In this document: in pieces, positions 1-7,775 of the stretch
How positions within the stretch are numbered: the stretch's first letter is position 1
How the letters are laid out: each line of letters begins with the position of its first letter
Source: an uncultured Oscillospiraceae bacterium
GTDB taxonomy: Bacteria; Bacillota; Clostridia; Oscillospirales; Ruminococcaceae
Assembly: GCA_934448295.1 (NCBI GenBank)
Contig: CAKSEY010000003.1
Coordinates: forward strand, 124,001 to 188,000
Direction of reading: 5' to 3'
Length of the DNA: 64,000 nucleotides
Notes under the pieces: model-generated
Database searches by the model: none
The model's input: only the letters and a program-made list of their open reading frames with translations
What the model was told of the DNA's origin: nothing
Made by a program: the position numbers and the translations under genes

Positions 1-1
1 C

Positions 2-1513
2 AATAGCTGCTCCACGATCTACGCGGCGCTCTCCCGCAAGGGCGACTACAACATCTACAAGTCCACGGACGCAGGAGCCACATGGGCTCCCGTTGAGGAC
101 GCGCCCAAGGGGCTTATGGTTCAGCGCATGAAGTACAACGGGGACGGCAAAATAATCATCACCTACGCGGACGCGGAGGGTCCCTGGAACAGCAACCGCG
201 GCTCCGGCGGCATACGCGCGCTGACCATCGCGGACGATTCCATGGAGGATATCACCCCGGAGAAGCGCAGCTACGGCGACGTTGTCATCGACCCGAACGA
301 CCCGAACAGAATGGTTGTCTGCACCGAGAACGTATACAGCCAGCAGCCCACCGGCGCGTTCGGCGATGAGTTCTACGTTACCACGGACGGCGGCAAGACC
401 TGGAAGTACCTCAACGACGTTATGACCATGAGCGACGGCGGAGTAGCATGGCACGCAGGCTCCGCAATGCACTGGTGCAGCTCCATGGCTATCGACCCGA
501 ACAACACCGACAGGGTGATGGTGGTTTCCGGCAACGGTATCTTCGCCTCCGACAACATCTGGGACGAGAAGCCGGACTTCCACTTCTTCGGCAAGGGCGT
601 TGAGGAAACTGTTCCCTACGAGCTGGTAAGCATTCCCGGAGGAAAGCTCGTCACCGTTGTTGGCGACTACGACGGCTTCGCGCAGGACGACGCCGCTGAA
701 TTCGGAACCATGCACAGCAGCTCCGCAGGCTCCATGACGGGGCTGGGCGTTGCAATGGGCAGCCCGGATATCTGGGTAAAGGCGGCGAACTCCACCAGCG
801 GCAACGACTTCTGGTACACCGAGGACGGCGGCGCGACATGGAACAACGTGAAGAACTCCCCGCTGGACACCGGCGCGGCGCACGGCGGCTCCGTTGCGGT
901 CTCTGCCGACGGAAAGACGTTCTACTGGGCACCGGATAACGGCGCGTTCATCTTCCGCACCGAGGACAAGGGCGAGACCTGGGAGAAGTGCGAGGGCGGA
1001 CTCAGCTGCAAGCGCATAATCGCCGACCCGGTAAATCCCGAGTATGTGTACGCCTCCAGCGGAAGCGCGTTCTATTACAGCAGCGACCGCGGCAAGACCT
1101 TCACGGCAAACAACGACCTGACGGTGTTCAATTCCACACGTCCGGCGGTAGTCGCAGGCGTTGAGGGCAAGATATACTTCTGCGCGATGGGACTTCAGGT
1201 ATCCGAGGACCACGGACAGACATTCAAGCGCATAGACACTGTTTCCAACTGCCAGATGGTAGGTCTTGGCAGAGGCAAGAACGACGGCGACCCTGAGGCT
1301 ATCTACATCTGGGGACAGCCCACCTCCGAGGATCCGGTGGGACTTTACTGGTCCGAGGACGAGGGCGCGACCTGGAAGCGCATAAACGACGATAACCTCC
1401 AGTTTGGCGGCACCGGCAACGGAAAGTTCGTGTACGGCGACTGGAACGTTTACGGCAGGGTCTACATGAGCACCCTGGGCTTAGGCGTAGTCTACGGCGA
1501 CCTTATTCAGTAA
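2..1513 (+). CDS. GH74 xyloglucanase, C-terminal part (5' truncated by window)
   Basis: Reading frame is open from the left edge, so the start lies outside; 503 residues are visible. The protein carries many Asp-box (BNR) turns of the S/T-x-D-x-G-x-T-W/F type, for example STDAGATW, TTDGGKTW, TEDGGATW, SSDRGKTF, SEDHGQTF and SEDEGATW. These mark the loops of a seven-bladed beta-propeller. The end (FVYGDWNVYGRVYMSTLG followed by GVVYGD) matches the characteristic GH74 C-terminus. GH74 enzymes cleave the beta-1,4-glucan backbone of xyloglucan outside the cell. No dockerin or carbohydrate-binding module follows the propeller; any such module would have to be upstream. A hairpin terminator follows directly. 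A sialidase or generic Asp-box protein is less likely given the C-terminal motif. Confidence 0.85.
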   Translation, partial: NSCSTIYAALSRKGDYNIYKSTDAGATWAPVEDAPKGLMVQRMKYNGDGKIIITYADAEGPWNSNRGSGGIRALTIADDSMEDITPEKRSYGDVVIDPNDPNRMVVCTENVYSQQPTGAFGDEFYVTTDGGKTWKYLNDVMTMSDGGVAWHAGSAMHWCSSMAIDPNNTDRVMVVSGNGIFASDNIWDEKPDFHFFGKGVEETVPYELVSIPGGKLVTVVGDYDGFAQDDAAEFGTMHSSSAGSMTGLGVAMGSPDIWVKAANSTSGNDFWYTEDGGATWNNVKNSPLDTGAAHGGSVAVSADGKTFYWAPDNGAFIFRTEDKGETWEKCEGGLSCKRIIADPVNPEYVYASSGSAFYYSSDRGKTFTANNDLTVFNSTRPAVVAGVEGKIYFCAMGLQVSEDHGQTFKRIDTVSNCQMVGLGRGKNDGDPEAIYIWGQPTSEDPVGLYWSEDEGATWKRINDDNLQFGGTGNGKFVYGDWNVYGRVYMSTLGLGVVYGDLIQ

Positions 1514-1528
1514 TACAGAACAGCTTTT

Positions 1529-1566
1529 CAGCGCGGTGTTTCATGGAAATGCCGCGCTGTTTTTTG
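1529..1566 (+). terminator. Intrinsic terminator of the GH74 gene
   Basis: A 14-bp stem (CAGCGCGG arm against CCGCGCTG, continuing through wobble pairs and TTTC/GAAA) with an ATG loop is followed by a run of six T. It starts 16 bases after the stop codon. Confidence 0.9.
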
Positions 1567-1573
1567 TCGGCTA

Positions 1574-1602
1574 TTGACAATGATTTGCCAAGGTGATATA
1601 AT
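1574..1602 (+). promoter_or_regulatory. Consensus sigma-A promoter for the MBOAT/DHHW pair
   Basis: TTGACA and TATAAT are both exact, separated by 17 bp, with TG one base before the -10 (extended -10). It lies just after the upstream terminator and about 40 bp before the MBOAT start. Confidence 0.9.
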
Positions 1603-1644
1603 GGAATCTGATATATTTCCCACGAAAATTTAGCGGGGTGCCGT

Positions 1645-3111
1645 ATGGTATTTTCAGATCTGTTCTTTTTATATTTATTCCTGCCTGCTGCTGCGTTCTG
1701 CTATGCGCTGGGCAGGTGCGCAGACAGCGCCAGGCTGTCCGCCGCCGAGGACGGCAGGTTCCGGATAACGAATTTCTGCCCGTATTCCAACGCGGTGCTG
1801 ATAGTCTTTTCGCTGATATTCTACGCATGGGGCGAGCCGGTCTACGTTGCGCTGATGGTCGTCAGCGTGCTGATGAACTATGTCGTAGGGCTGTGTATCG
1901 ACCGGGGGAGGCGGAAATCGAAGCCCGCGCTTGTCGTCGGGGTTATCCTCAATATCGCCATGATAGCGGTGTTCAAGTACGCGGATTTCCTTGTGGATAC
2001 GCTTGATTTTTTCGGGCTGGATATCCCGAAGCCCGGAATCGCGCTGCCCATCGGTATCAGCTTCTTCACGTTCCAGGCGATATCCTATATCGTGGACGTC
2101 TACCGGGGCGAAGTCCGCGCGCAGCGGAGCTTTCCCGCGCTGCTGCTGTATATCTCGATGTTCCCGCAACTTATCGCGGGGCCTATCGTGCGGTATTCCA
2201 CCATTTCCACGGAAATAAACCGCCGCAGCATTTCCTTTGACGACCTGGCGGAGGGCTCCTTCCGGTTCCTTGTCGGGCTTGGAAAAAAGGTCGTTCTCGC
2301 GAATCAGCTGGGGGAGCTGTCCTCGGCGTTCCTGGACGGAGACCTCGGCTCCCTTTCGGCGGGAGGCGCGTGGCTCGGGCTTATCGCCTACACGCTCCAG
2401 ATATACTTTGATTTCTCCGGCTATTCAGACATGGCGATAGGAATGGGGCGCTGCCTGGGCTTCCACTTTGACGAGAACTTCCGCAGTCCCTACATCTCGC
2501 TGACCATAACCGAATTCTGGCGGCGGTGGCATATCTCCCTGGGCAGCTTCTTCCGGGATTACGTCTACATTCCCATGGGCGGGAACCGCAGGCACCAGCC
2601 GCTGAATATCCTGGTGGTGTGGTTCCTGACGGGACTGTGGCACGGCGCAAGCTGGAATTTCGTGCTGTGGGGGCTTTATTTCGGCGTGATAATACTGCTG
2701 GAAAAATACACGATAATAAAGCTCCAGAAAAAAATACCCGCCGTATTCCTGCATATTTACAGCCTGTTCATAATAGTGTTCGGCTGGGCGCTGTTCTACT
2801 TTACCGACCTTGGCAGGCTCGGGGAGTTCATCGGGATACTGTTCGGGAAAGGCTCCGCCGGCGCGTGGGACCTGGTGGCGCAGAATCAGCTCACGGGGAA
2901 CCTGTGGCTGCTTATCGCGGCGGTGGTCTGCTGCCTGCCGCTGGGAAGCCTTATCCGCATGTACTACGACAGGGCGGCGGTGAAGCGCGGCGCGGGGCTG
3001 GAAGTCCTGCTGACTGCCGGGAAAACGCTGAGCGCCATAGTCCTGCTTGCGGCTAGCACCCTGCTGCTTATCGGCAGCACTACGAATCCGTTCCTTTATC
3101 TGAGATTCTGA
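1645..3111 (+). CDS. MBOAT-family membrane-bound O-acyltransferase (AlgI/DltB type)
   Basis: 488 residues with about ten hydrophobic segments. The MBOAT core is clear: FWRRWHISLGSFFRDYVYIP, then GGNR, and the catalytic-His stretch LTGLWHGASWNFVLWG. Members of this family (AlgI, DltB, PatA) move acyl groups, usually acetyl or D-alanyl, across the membrane onto extracellular polymers. The next gene, 8 bases downstream, is a DHHW/AlgJ-like protein, the usual partner in polysaccharide O-acetylation, so acetylation of a surface or secreted polysaccharide is the likely role. DltB is less likely because dltA, dltC and dltD are absent. The start follows a GGGG-containing ribosome site and a consensus promoter. 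Confidence 0.9.
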   Translation: MVFSDLFFLYLFLPAAAFCYALGRCADSARLSAAEDGRFRITNFCPYSNAVLIVFSLIFYAWGEPVYVALMVVSVLMNYVVGLCIDRGRRKSKPALVVGVILNIAMIAVFKYADFLVDTLDFFGLDIPKPGIALPIGISFFTFQAISYIVDVYRGEVRAQRSFPALLLYISMFPQLIAGPIVRYSTISTEINRRSISFDDLAEGSFRFLVGLGKKVVLANQLGELSSAFLDGDLGSLSAGGAWLGLIAYTLQIYFDFSGYSDMAIGMGRCLGFHFDENFRSPYISLTITEFWRRWHISLGSFFRDYVYIPMGGNRRHQPLNILVVWFLTGLWHGASWNFVLWGLYFGVIILLEKYTIIKLQKKIPAVFLHIYSLFIIVFGWALFYFTDLGRLGEFIGILFGKGSAGAWDLVAQNQLTGNLWLLIAAVVCCLPLGSLIRMYYDRAAVKRGAGLEVLLTAGKTLSAIVLLAASTLLLIGSTTNPFLYLRF

Positions 3112-3119
3112 GGTTAGAA

Positions 3120-4586
3120 ATGAAGTCTGAAAAGAAGAAGTATAAGGAGCCGAAAACCCCGAAGCGGCGCAGGATATCCAACATGGTGTACCTGGTCTCG
3201 GCGCTGCTGTGGTTCGAGTGTATCGGCATGGGACTGCTGGTGTTCCCACGGAGCACCGAAAGCATAACAGAAAAGCGCGAGCTGAAACAGTTCCCGGAGC
3301 TTTCCGCAGACAGCTATCTCAGCGGGGAGTTCACCGAGGGAGTTTCCGAGTGGTTCAGCGATACCGTGCCGTTCCGGGACGAGCTGACCGATATGTCCGC
3401 GCAGATAAAGGAGCTGAAAGGCTTCCGGCAGGACGGGATAAGGCTGCACAACGTCGGCTCCGCCCGGACCAGCGCGCCGGAGGAAAGCAAGCCGCAGACC
3501 TCCAGCCCGGAACAGACCGCCAAGCCCGGAAAGACCTCCAGCCCCGAGGAGACCCCGCAGACCGTGGAAGCCCCCGAAAGCAAGCCAGCGCAGACCACGG
3601 CCCAGACGACCTCCGCACCGGATATTTTCGACCCTGACAAGGACATAAACCCGGACGACGCCGTGACCATAACCAACAACGGAATCGCGGTGGTGGGCAC
3701 CCGGGCGCTCATGCTGTACGGCGGCAGCTACTCCGTGGGGGAGCGCTACGCGGAGGTGGTGAGCAAATACAAGCAGGCTCTGCCGGACGTGAACGTCTAC
3801 GCGATGGTGATACCGACCTCCTGCGAATTTTACAGCCCCGAGGCGGTGCGCGCCTACTGCGGCAGCCAGAAGGACAACATCGACCACATCTACGAGAACC
3901 TCAGGGGCGCCGTCGGCGTGGACGCCTACACGGCGCTCCAGGCTCACACCAAGGAGGATATCTACCTGCGCACCGACCACCACTGGGCTCCGCTGGGGGC
4001 TTACTACGCGGCGCAGGCTTTCGCACAGGCGGCGGGAGTCCCGTTCGGGGACATCTCGAACTACGAACAGCGCGTGGTGCATGATTATGTCGGCACGATG
4101 TACGGCTATTCCGGGGATGCGGTGCTGAAAAATAATCCGGAGGACTTCGTGTATTACGTCCCGACCTATGTGGACTACACCACCACCTATTTCGACTATA
4201 TCCTGTCAAACGGAAAGATAACCGGAGCCAACGCGCCGTACAACGCGGATTTCTTCATAAAATACGGCGATGGGAACGGTATGGCTTACTGCACGTTCAT
4301 GGGCGGGGACGCGAAGATAGTCAGGGTCTCCACGAACGCGGGCACCGGGCGGAAGCTCGCGATCTTCAAGGACAGCTACGGCAACGCGCTGCCGGGGTAT
4401 CTGATGGGCTCGTTCGACGAGATATACGTCCTGGATATGCGGTATTTCACGCACAACGCGGTGGATTTCCTCACCGAAAACGGCGTGACCGACCTGCTGT
4501 TTGCGAACAACGCGTTCCATGCCGCAACGGCTTCAACGGTCTCCTATTATGAGAATTATCTCACTCAGGCGGACTGGGGGCTGTGA
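3120..4586 (+). CDS. DHHW family protein (AlgJ/AlgX-like, SGNH-type acetylation partner)
   Basis: 488 residues. One N-terminal membrane segment (around residues 20-43) anchors an extracytoplasmic domain. A linker of about 50 residues rich in Pro, Ser, Thr, Glu and Lys (around 115-165) precedes the catalytic-like domain. That domain has the family signature LRTDHHWAPLGAYYAA near residue 285 and a later FKDSYGNALPGYL, which corresponds to the Ser/Asp/His catalytic set of AlgJ/AlgX proteins. Together with the upstream MBOAT gene it likely forms a two-gene acetylation system: the MBOAT brings the acyl group across, this protein transfers it. Substrate is not visible. An upstream GGTTAGAA gives only a weak ribosome site, which suggests translational coupling. 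Confidence 0.85.
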   Translation: MKSEKKKYKEPKTPKRRRISNMVYLVSALLWFECIGMGLLVFPRSTESITEKRELKQFPELSADSYLSGEFTEGVSEWFSDTVPFRDELTDMSAQIKELKGFRQDGIRLHNVGSARTSAPEESKPQTSSPEQTAKPGKTSSPEETPQTVEAPESKPAQTTAQTTSAPDIFDPDKDINPDDAVTITNNGIAVVGTRALMLYGGSYSVGERYAEVVSKYKQALPDVNVYAMVIPTSCEFYSPEAVRAYCGSQKDNIDHIYENLRGAVGVDAYTALQAHTKEDIYLRTDHHWAPLGAYYAAQAFAQAAGVPFGDISNYEQRVVHDYVGTMYGYSGDAVLKNNPEDFVYYVPTYVDYTTTYFDYILSNGKITGANAPYNADFFIKYGDGNGMAYCTFMGGDAKIVRVSTNAGTGRKLAIFKDSYGNALPGYLMGSFDEIYVLDMRYFTHNAVDFLTENGVTDLLFANNAFHAATASTVSYYENYLTQADWGL

Positions 4587-4594
4587 TATGCCAC

Positions 4595-4623
4595 TTGACA
4601 TTTTGCGGAGATGGTGATATAAT
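4595..4623 (+). promoter_or_regulatory. Consensus sigma-A promoter upstream of DAHP synthase
   Basis: TTGACA, 17-bp spacer, TATAAT, with an upstream TG (extended -10). It implies an untranslated leader of roughly 235 bases before the DAHP synthase start. Confidence 0.88.
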
Positions 4624-4698
4624 AGCACTAGATTTAAGGTAAAACCGCACAAAGACCATTTGCTGGATTTTGTACGCGTCTTGCTTGACAGGCGTGGT

Positions 4699-4733
4699 CT
4701 CCCCCAGTGGGGGAGGTGTCAACGCAAGTTGAC
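4699..4733 (+). repeat. Palindromic repeat in the DAHP synthase leader
   Basis: Two adjacent inverted repeats: CTCCCCCAGTGGGGGAG, then GTCAACGCAAGTTGAC. In the leader RNA these would fold as two hairpins. The arrangement resembles short dispersed extragenic palindromes common in related gut Firmicutes, so it may be a repeat copy rather than a dedicated regulator. No T-run follows, so it is not an intrinsic terminator. Confidence 0.6.
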
Positions 4734-4863
4734 AGAGGGGTTGACCGACAGACCAGCCTGTCTGCGCTCAATTTGCACAATCTGACGAAAAATCTGCGGC
4801 GCAATACGCGCACAATCTTTGCGCGGCATTTACCTTACTGCAAAAGAAGGAGAAATATACAGA

Positions 4864-5892
4864 ATGTCAATGAATTTCCGCAGAAAGCTCCCTGTCCCGA
4901 AGGAGATAAAGGAGCTTTACCCGCTGAGCGATAAAATCAAGGCGATAAAGACCGGGCGCGACGCTATGATAGCGGACGTGTTCACCGGGAAATCCGACAA
5001 GTTCCTGCTGATAATCGGGCCGTGCTCTGCGGATAACGAGAATTCCGTGATGGACTACACCTGCCGCCTTTCCAGGCTCCAGGAGCAGGTCAAGGACAAG
5101 ATAATCATCATTCCGAGAATATACACCAACAAGCCCAGGACCACCGGCGAGGGCTACAAGGGCATGATACACCAGCCCGACCCCACCAAGGGCGAGGATA
5201 TGCTGGAGGGTCTTATCCATGTGCGCAAGCTCCACACCCGCGCCATCGAGGAGACCGGTCTTGTGTGCGCCGATGAAATGCTTTACCCCGAGAATTACCG
5301 CTACCTGTCCGATATACTCAGCTATGTCGCAGTAGGCGCGCGTTCAGTCGAGGATCAGGAGCACCGCCTCACCGCCAGCGGCATGGAGTGCCCCTGCGGC
5401 ATGAAGAACCCCACCAGCGGCACCATCTCCATCATGCTGAACTCTATCCGTGCGGCTCAGAGCAGCCACACGTTCATCTACCGCGGCTGGGAGGTCAGCA
5501 CCGACGGCAACCCGCTGGCTCACGCTATCCTCCGCGGGGCGCAGAACAAGCACGACCAGACTATCCCGAACTACCACTACGAGGACTTAAAGCTGCTGTA
5601 CGATATGTACCAGGAAAAGAACCTTAAGAATATGGCGTGCATAGTGGATACGAACCACTCCAACAGCGGCAAGAAGTACATGGAGCAGATACGCATTGCA
5701 AACGAGATACTCCACTCCATGCGGCACTCCCCGGAGATAAAGAGCATGGTAAAGGGTCTGATGATAGAGAGCTACATTGAGGACGGCGCGCAGAAGGTCG
5801 GAGACGGCGTTTACGGCAAGTCCATCACCGACCCCTGCCTTGGCTGGGAGAAGAGCGAAAAGCTCGTCCTTGAAATAGCAGACCAACTTTAA
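4864..5892 (+). CDS. aroF: 3-deoxy-7-phosphoheptulonate (DAHP) synthase, class I AroFGH type
   Basis: 342 residues. The enzyme condenses phosphoenolpyruvate and erythrose 4-phosphate in the first step of the shikimate pathway. The class I-alpha fold is shown by LLIIGPCSADNE, IIIPRIYTNKPRTTGEGYKG, EETGLVCADEML, VGARSVEDQEHR and the C-terminal MIESYIEDGAQK. Start chosen at the ATG 11 bases after GAAGGAG; an alternative ATG lies two codons later. Members of this class are feedback-inhibited by aromatic amino acids, but which one cannot be read here. The probable Tyr-responsive T-box downstream fits an aromatic amino-acid neighbourhood. It has its own promoter and a long structured leader. Confidence 0.93.
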   Translation: MSMNFRRKLPVPKEIKELYPLSDKIKAIKTGRDAMIADVFTGKSDKFLLIIGPCSADNENSVMDYTCRLSRLQEQVKDKIIIIPRIYTNKPRTTGEGYKGMIHQPDPTKGEDMLEGLIHVRKLHTRAIEETGLVCADEMLYPENYRYLSDILSYVAVGARSVEDQEHRLTASGMECPCGMKNPTSGTISIMLNSIRAAQSSHTFIYRGWEVSTDGNPLAHAILRGAQNKHDQTIPNYHYEDLKLLYDMYQEKNLKNMACIVDTNHSNSGKKYMEQIRIANEILHSMRHSPEIKSMVKGLMIESYIEDGAQKVGDGVYGKSITDPCLGWEKSEKLVLEIADQL

Positions 5893-5895
5893 AAT

Positions 5896-6022
5896 AATTC
5901 GTAATTCGTAATTAGGAATTCGTAATTTCGGTGTCCGCTTCGCGGATGGATTTAAATTTGGATACAATCGGAATACCGCCGCGACAGCGGCTCCGATGAT
6001 TACGAATTACGAATTACGAATT
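5896..6022. repeat. 127-bp inverted-repeat element (MITE-like), small copy
   Basis: Both ends consist of tandem AATTCGTAATTCGTAAT units, inverted relative to each other. Next to the left end is GTCCGCTTCGCGGATGGATT, which closely resembles the sequence inside the left end of the larger element at 19843-20317. No open reading frame is present. It sits between the DAHP synthase stop codon and the T-box leader. It looks like a non-autonomous mobile or extragenic repeat. Confidence 0.7.
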
Positions 6023-6033
6023 AATATCTAAAG

Positions 6034-6273
6034 TGTTGACGGGAATCAAGTAGTCCCGGTAACTCCTTTCAGAGAGCCGCTGTTCGGTGCGAAGCGGCAG
6101 GAGCCCGTGTGATGAATTACCTCCCTGAGCGGCGGTGTGAAGCGCGTTTGCGTGGGTAGCTCCGCACGGGTATGCCCGTTACAGCTTTCGAGGCGGGAGC
6201 TTCCCGCAAACTGAGGTGGTACCGCGATGATTCGCCCTCTGTGAGCTTCGGCTCATGGAGGGCGTTTGTTTTT
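6034..6273 (+). promoter_or_regulatory. T-box leader, probable tyrosine (UAC) specifier, with terminator
   Basis: Recognisable T-box parts in order: AGTAG at 6050-6054 (specifier-loop 5' side), CAGAGAGCCGC at 6070-6080, GGTGCGAAGC at the distal loop (6086-6095), GAAT followed by TAC at 6118-6120 then CTCCCTGAGC (specifier segment), and the T-box bulge GAGGTGGTACCGCG at 6213-6226. A strong terminator follows (CGCCCTCTGTGAGC, TTCG loop, GCTCATGGAGGGCG, then T-rich). Uncharged tRNA would pair with the specifier and bulge and favour read-through. UAC means Tyr, and tyrS is 1.5 kb downstream. No convincing dedicated promoter lies between the inverted-repeat element and the leader. Confidence 0.88.
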
Positions 6274-6284
6274 GGAGGTATTAT

Positions 6285-7133
6285 ATGAAATTTGCACTCA
6301 GGTATTACAGGACGCTTCTTGCCGGGGCTTTCAGGCTCATACGGGTATTTATGGCGGTGTTTTATGTTTACTTCATAGCGTCCATCGTCATTTCGCTGGC
6401 AAGGGACGGCTTTGACAGCTCCATCATCGCCAGAATTGCCATGCTGTTCGCGCCCCCTGCCGTTATGCTTATCGCGGGAGTTGTCATGGAAACTAGGTCT
6501 TATCCCTATCTCAAGACCCTGAACTCCTGCGGGTACTGCGCTGAGACCATGGAGCAGTTCCTGAAGATCCAGAAGGGCAGACCGATGAACTACAAGACCA
6601 CGCTCCAGTATGCCGCGCTCCTGCACGGAATTGGCAGGACTGAGGAAGCATGGAAGCTCCTCTGCGGCATGGAGATACCCGAAAAGGACGTGATAAACCG
6701 CGTGGGGCGGTTCTATCAGATGGAGCTGTGCGCCATAAAAATGGGGCGCCGCGACCTCGCGGACAACATCTGGAACTCAAATTCCGCGCTGATAGACAAG
6801 TGCCGCGCCGGAGGACAGGACACCTGCCGCATTCCGCTGCTTATGCTCACGATGATATATGCGGACTGCTTCGCGGGGCGCTGCGAGAGGGCTCTGGAGC
6901 AGCTCGACGGGTTCCTTGGCGGGAAGCTCCCGGCGGATATCGACGACCTGCTGCCGGAGTTCCACATTATCCGGGTGTATCTCCTGAATTCCCTCGGCAG
7001 ACGCGATGAAGCGCAGCGCGAGGAGGAGCAGACCCGCGCGATGATATCCGGCAAGACCTTTCTGTTCGATTTCGACAAGCAGCGCTGCATGAACGACCTC
7101 GGCAGGGCTGCCGCCGGAATACTTCCGGTCTGA
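6285..7133 (+). CDS. Uncharacterised membrane protein with TPR-like cytoplasmic region
   Basis: 282 residues. Two hydrophobic helices near the N-terminus (about residues 18-42 and 50-72) are followed by a soluble alpha-helical region with short helical hairpins typical of tetratricopeptide-like repeats (ALLHGIGRTEEAWKLL; HIIRVYLLNSLGRRDEA). No catalytic motif was recognised. The start is the ATG after GGAGGTATTAT; an upstream in-frame ATG lies inside the T-box terminator and is not used. It is the first gene after a Tyr-type T-box and is followed 28 bases later by a Nudix hydrolase. A role in amino-acid or translation stress is only an inference from this location. Confidence 0.7.
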   Translation: MKFALRYYRTLLAGAFRLIRVFMAVFYVYFIASIVISLARDGFDSSIIARIAMLFAPPAVMLIAGVVMETRSYPYLKTLNSCGYCAETMEQFLKIQKGRPMNYKTTLQYAALLHGIGRTEEAWKLLCGMEIPEKDVINRVGRFYQMELCAIKMGRRDLADNIWNSNSALIDKCRAGGQDTCRIPLLMLTMIYADCFAGRCERALEQLDGFLGGKLPADIDDLLPEFHIIRVYLLNSLGRRDEAQREEEQTRAMISGKTFLFDFDKQRCMNDLGRAAAGILPV

Positions 7134-7161
7134 GATGGAAAACTAACCGCGAGGTGATGAT

Positions 7162-7653
7162 ATGCAGTTCAGATTCTGTCCCCAGTGCGGCGGGGAGCTT
7201 ACCGGCAGGAAAATAGGCGACGAGGGCGAGGTGCCGTTCTGCGAAAGCTGCGGACGGCCGTGGTTCAGCTTCTCCTACCCGTGCGTTATATGCCTGCTCC
7301 ATGACGGTGCGGGGAATTACGCGCTGATACAGCAGACCTACGCGACAAGGAATTTCGTCTGTGTGGCGGGGTTCATTCACGCGGGAGAGACCGCCGAGCA
7401 GACCGCCCTCCGCGAGATACGCGAGGAGACCGGTCTGGAGCCCCGTGAGCTCCGCTACGTCGGGAGCTGGTACTATCCGAAGCATGATAACCTCATGCTT
7501 GGCTACGCCTGCCGGGTGGAGCGCGGAGAATTCCGGCTGAGCGAAAGCGAGGTAAAGACCGCCGGGTGGTTTGACGAGGACAAGGCGCGGGAGCTCCTCA
7601 GCCATGGGTCGATAGGAAAGCAGCTTCTTGACAGATGGCTTGAAATTAACTAG
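7162..7653 (+). CDS. NudC-like Nudix hydrolase with N-terminal zinc ribbon
   Basis: 163 residues. The N-terminus holds a four-Cys zinc ribbon (FCPQCGGEL and FCESCGRPW, residues 4-33). The Nudix box is complete: G, five residues, E-T-A-E-Q-T-A-L, then REIREETGL. The residues after the box (GSWYYPKHDNLMLGY) align with the SQPWPFPxSLMLGF motif of NAD-capping hydrolases of the NudC family, but with several changed positions. NudC proteins remove NAD caps from RNA or hydrolyse NAD(H). This protein is shorter than E. coli NudC (257 residues) because it lacks the N-terminal domain, so substrate preference is uncertain. Ribosome site GAGGTGATGAT precedes the start. It probably shares the T-box transcript. 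Confidence 0.85.
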   Translation: MQFRFCPQCGGELTGRKIGDEGEVPFCESCGRPWFSFSYPCVICLLHDGAGNYALIQQTYATRNFVCVAGFIHAGETAEQTALREIREETGLEPRELRYVGSWYYPKHDNLMLGYACRVERGEFRLSESEVKTAGWFDEDKARELLSHGSIGKQLLDRWLEIN

Positions 7654-7775
7654 CCGCATTTGCGGCGGGAGGGGTGATATCAATGGAAATTAAAAGAGTT
7701 TCCATCGCTTATGGGAGCTTATCCATGTAATACAAAGGGTAAAATCAAAATTAAACATAACAAGGAGTAACACAA

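Noticed and set aside
5896..6022. Short repeats as a CRISPR array
   Set aside because: The AATTCGTAAT units are contiguous and inverted at the two ends, with no unique spacers and no cas genes.
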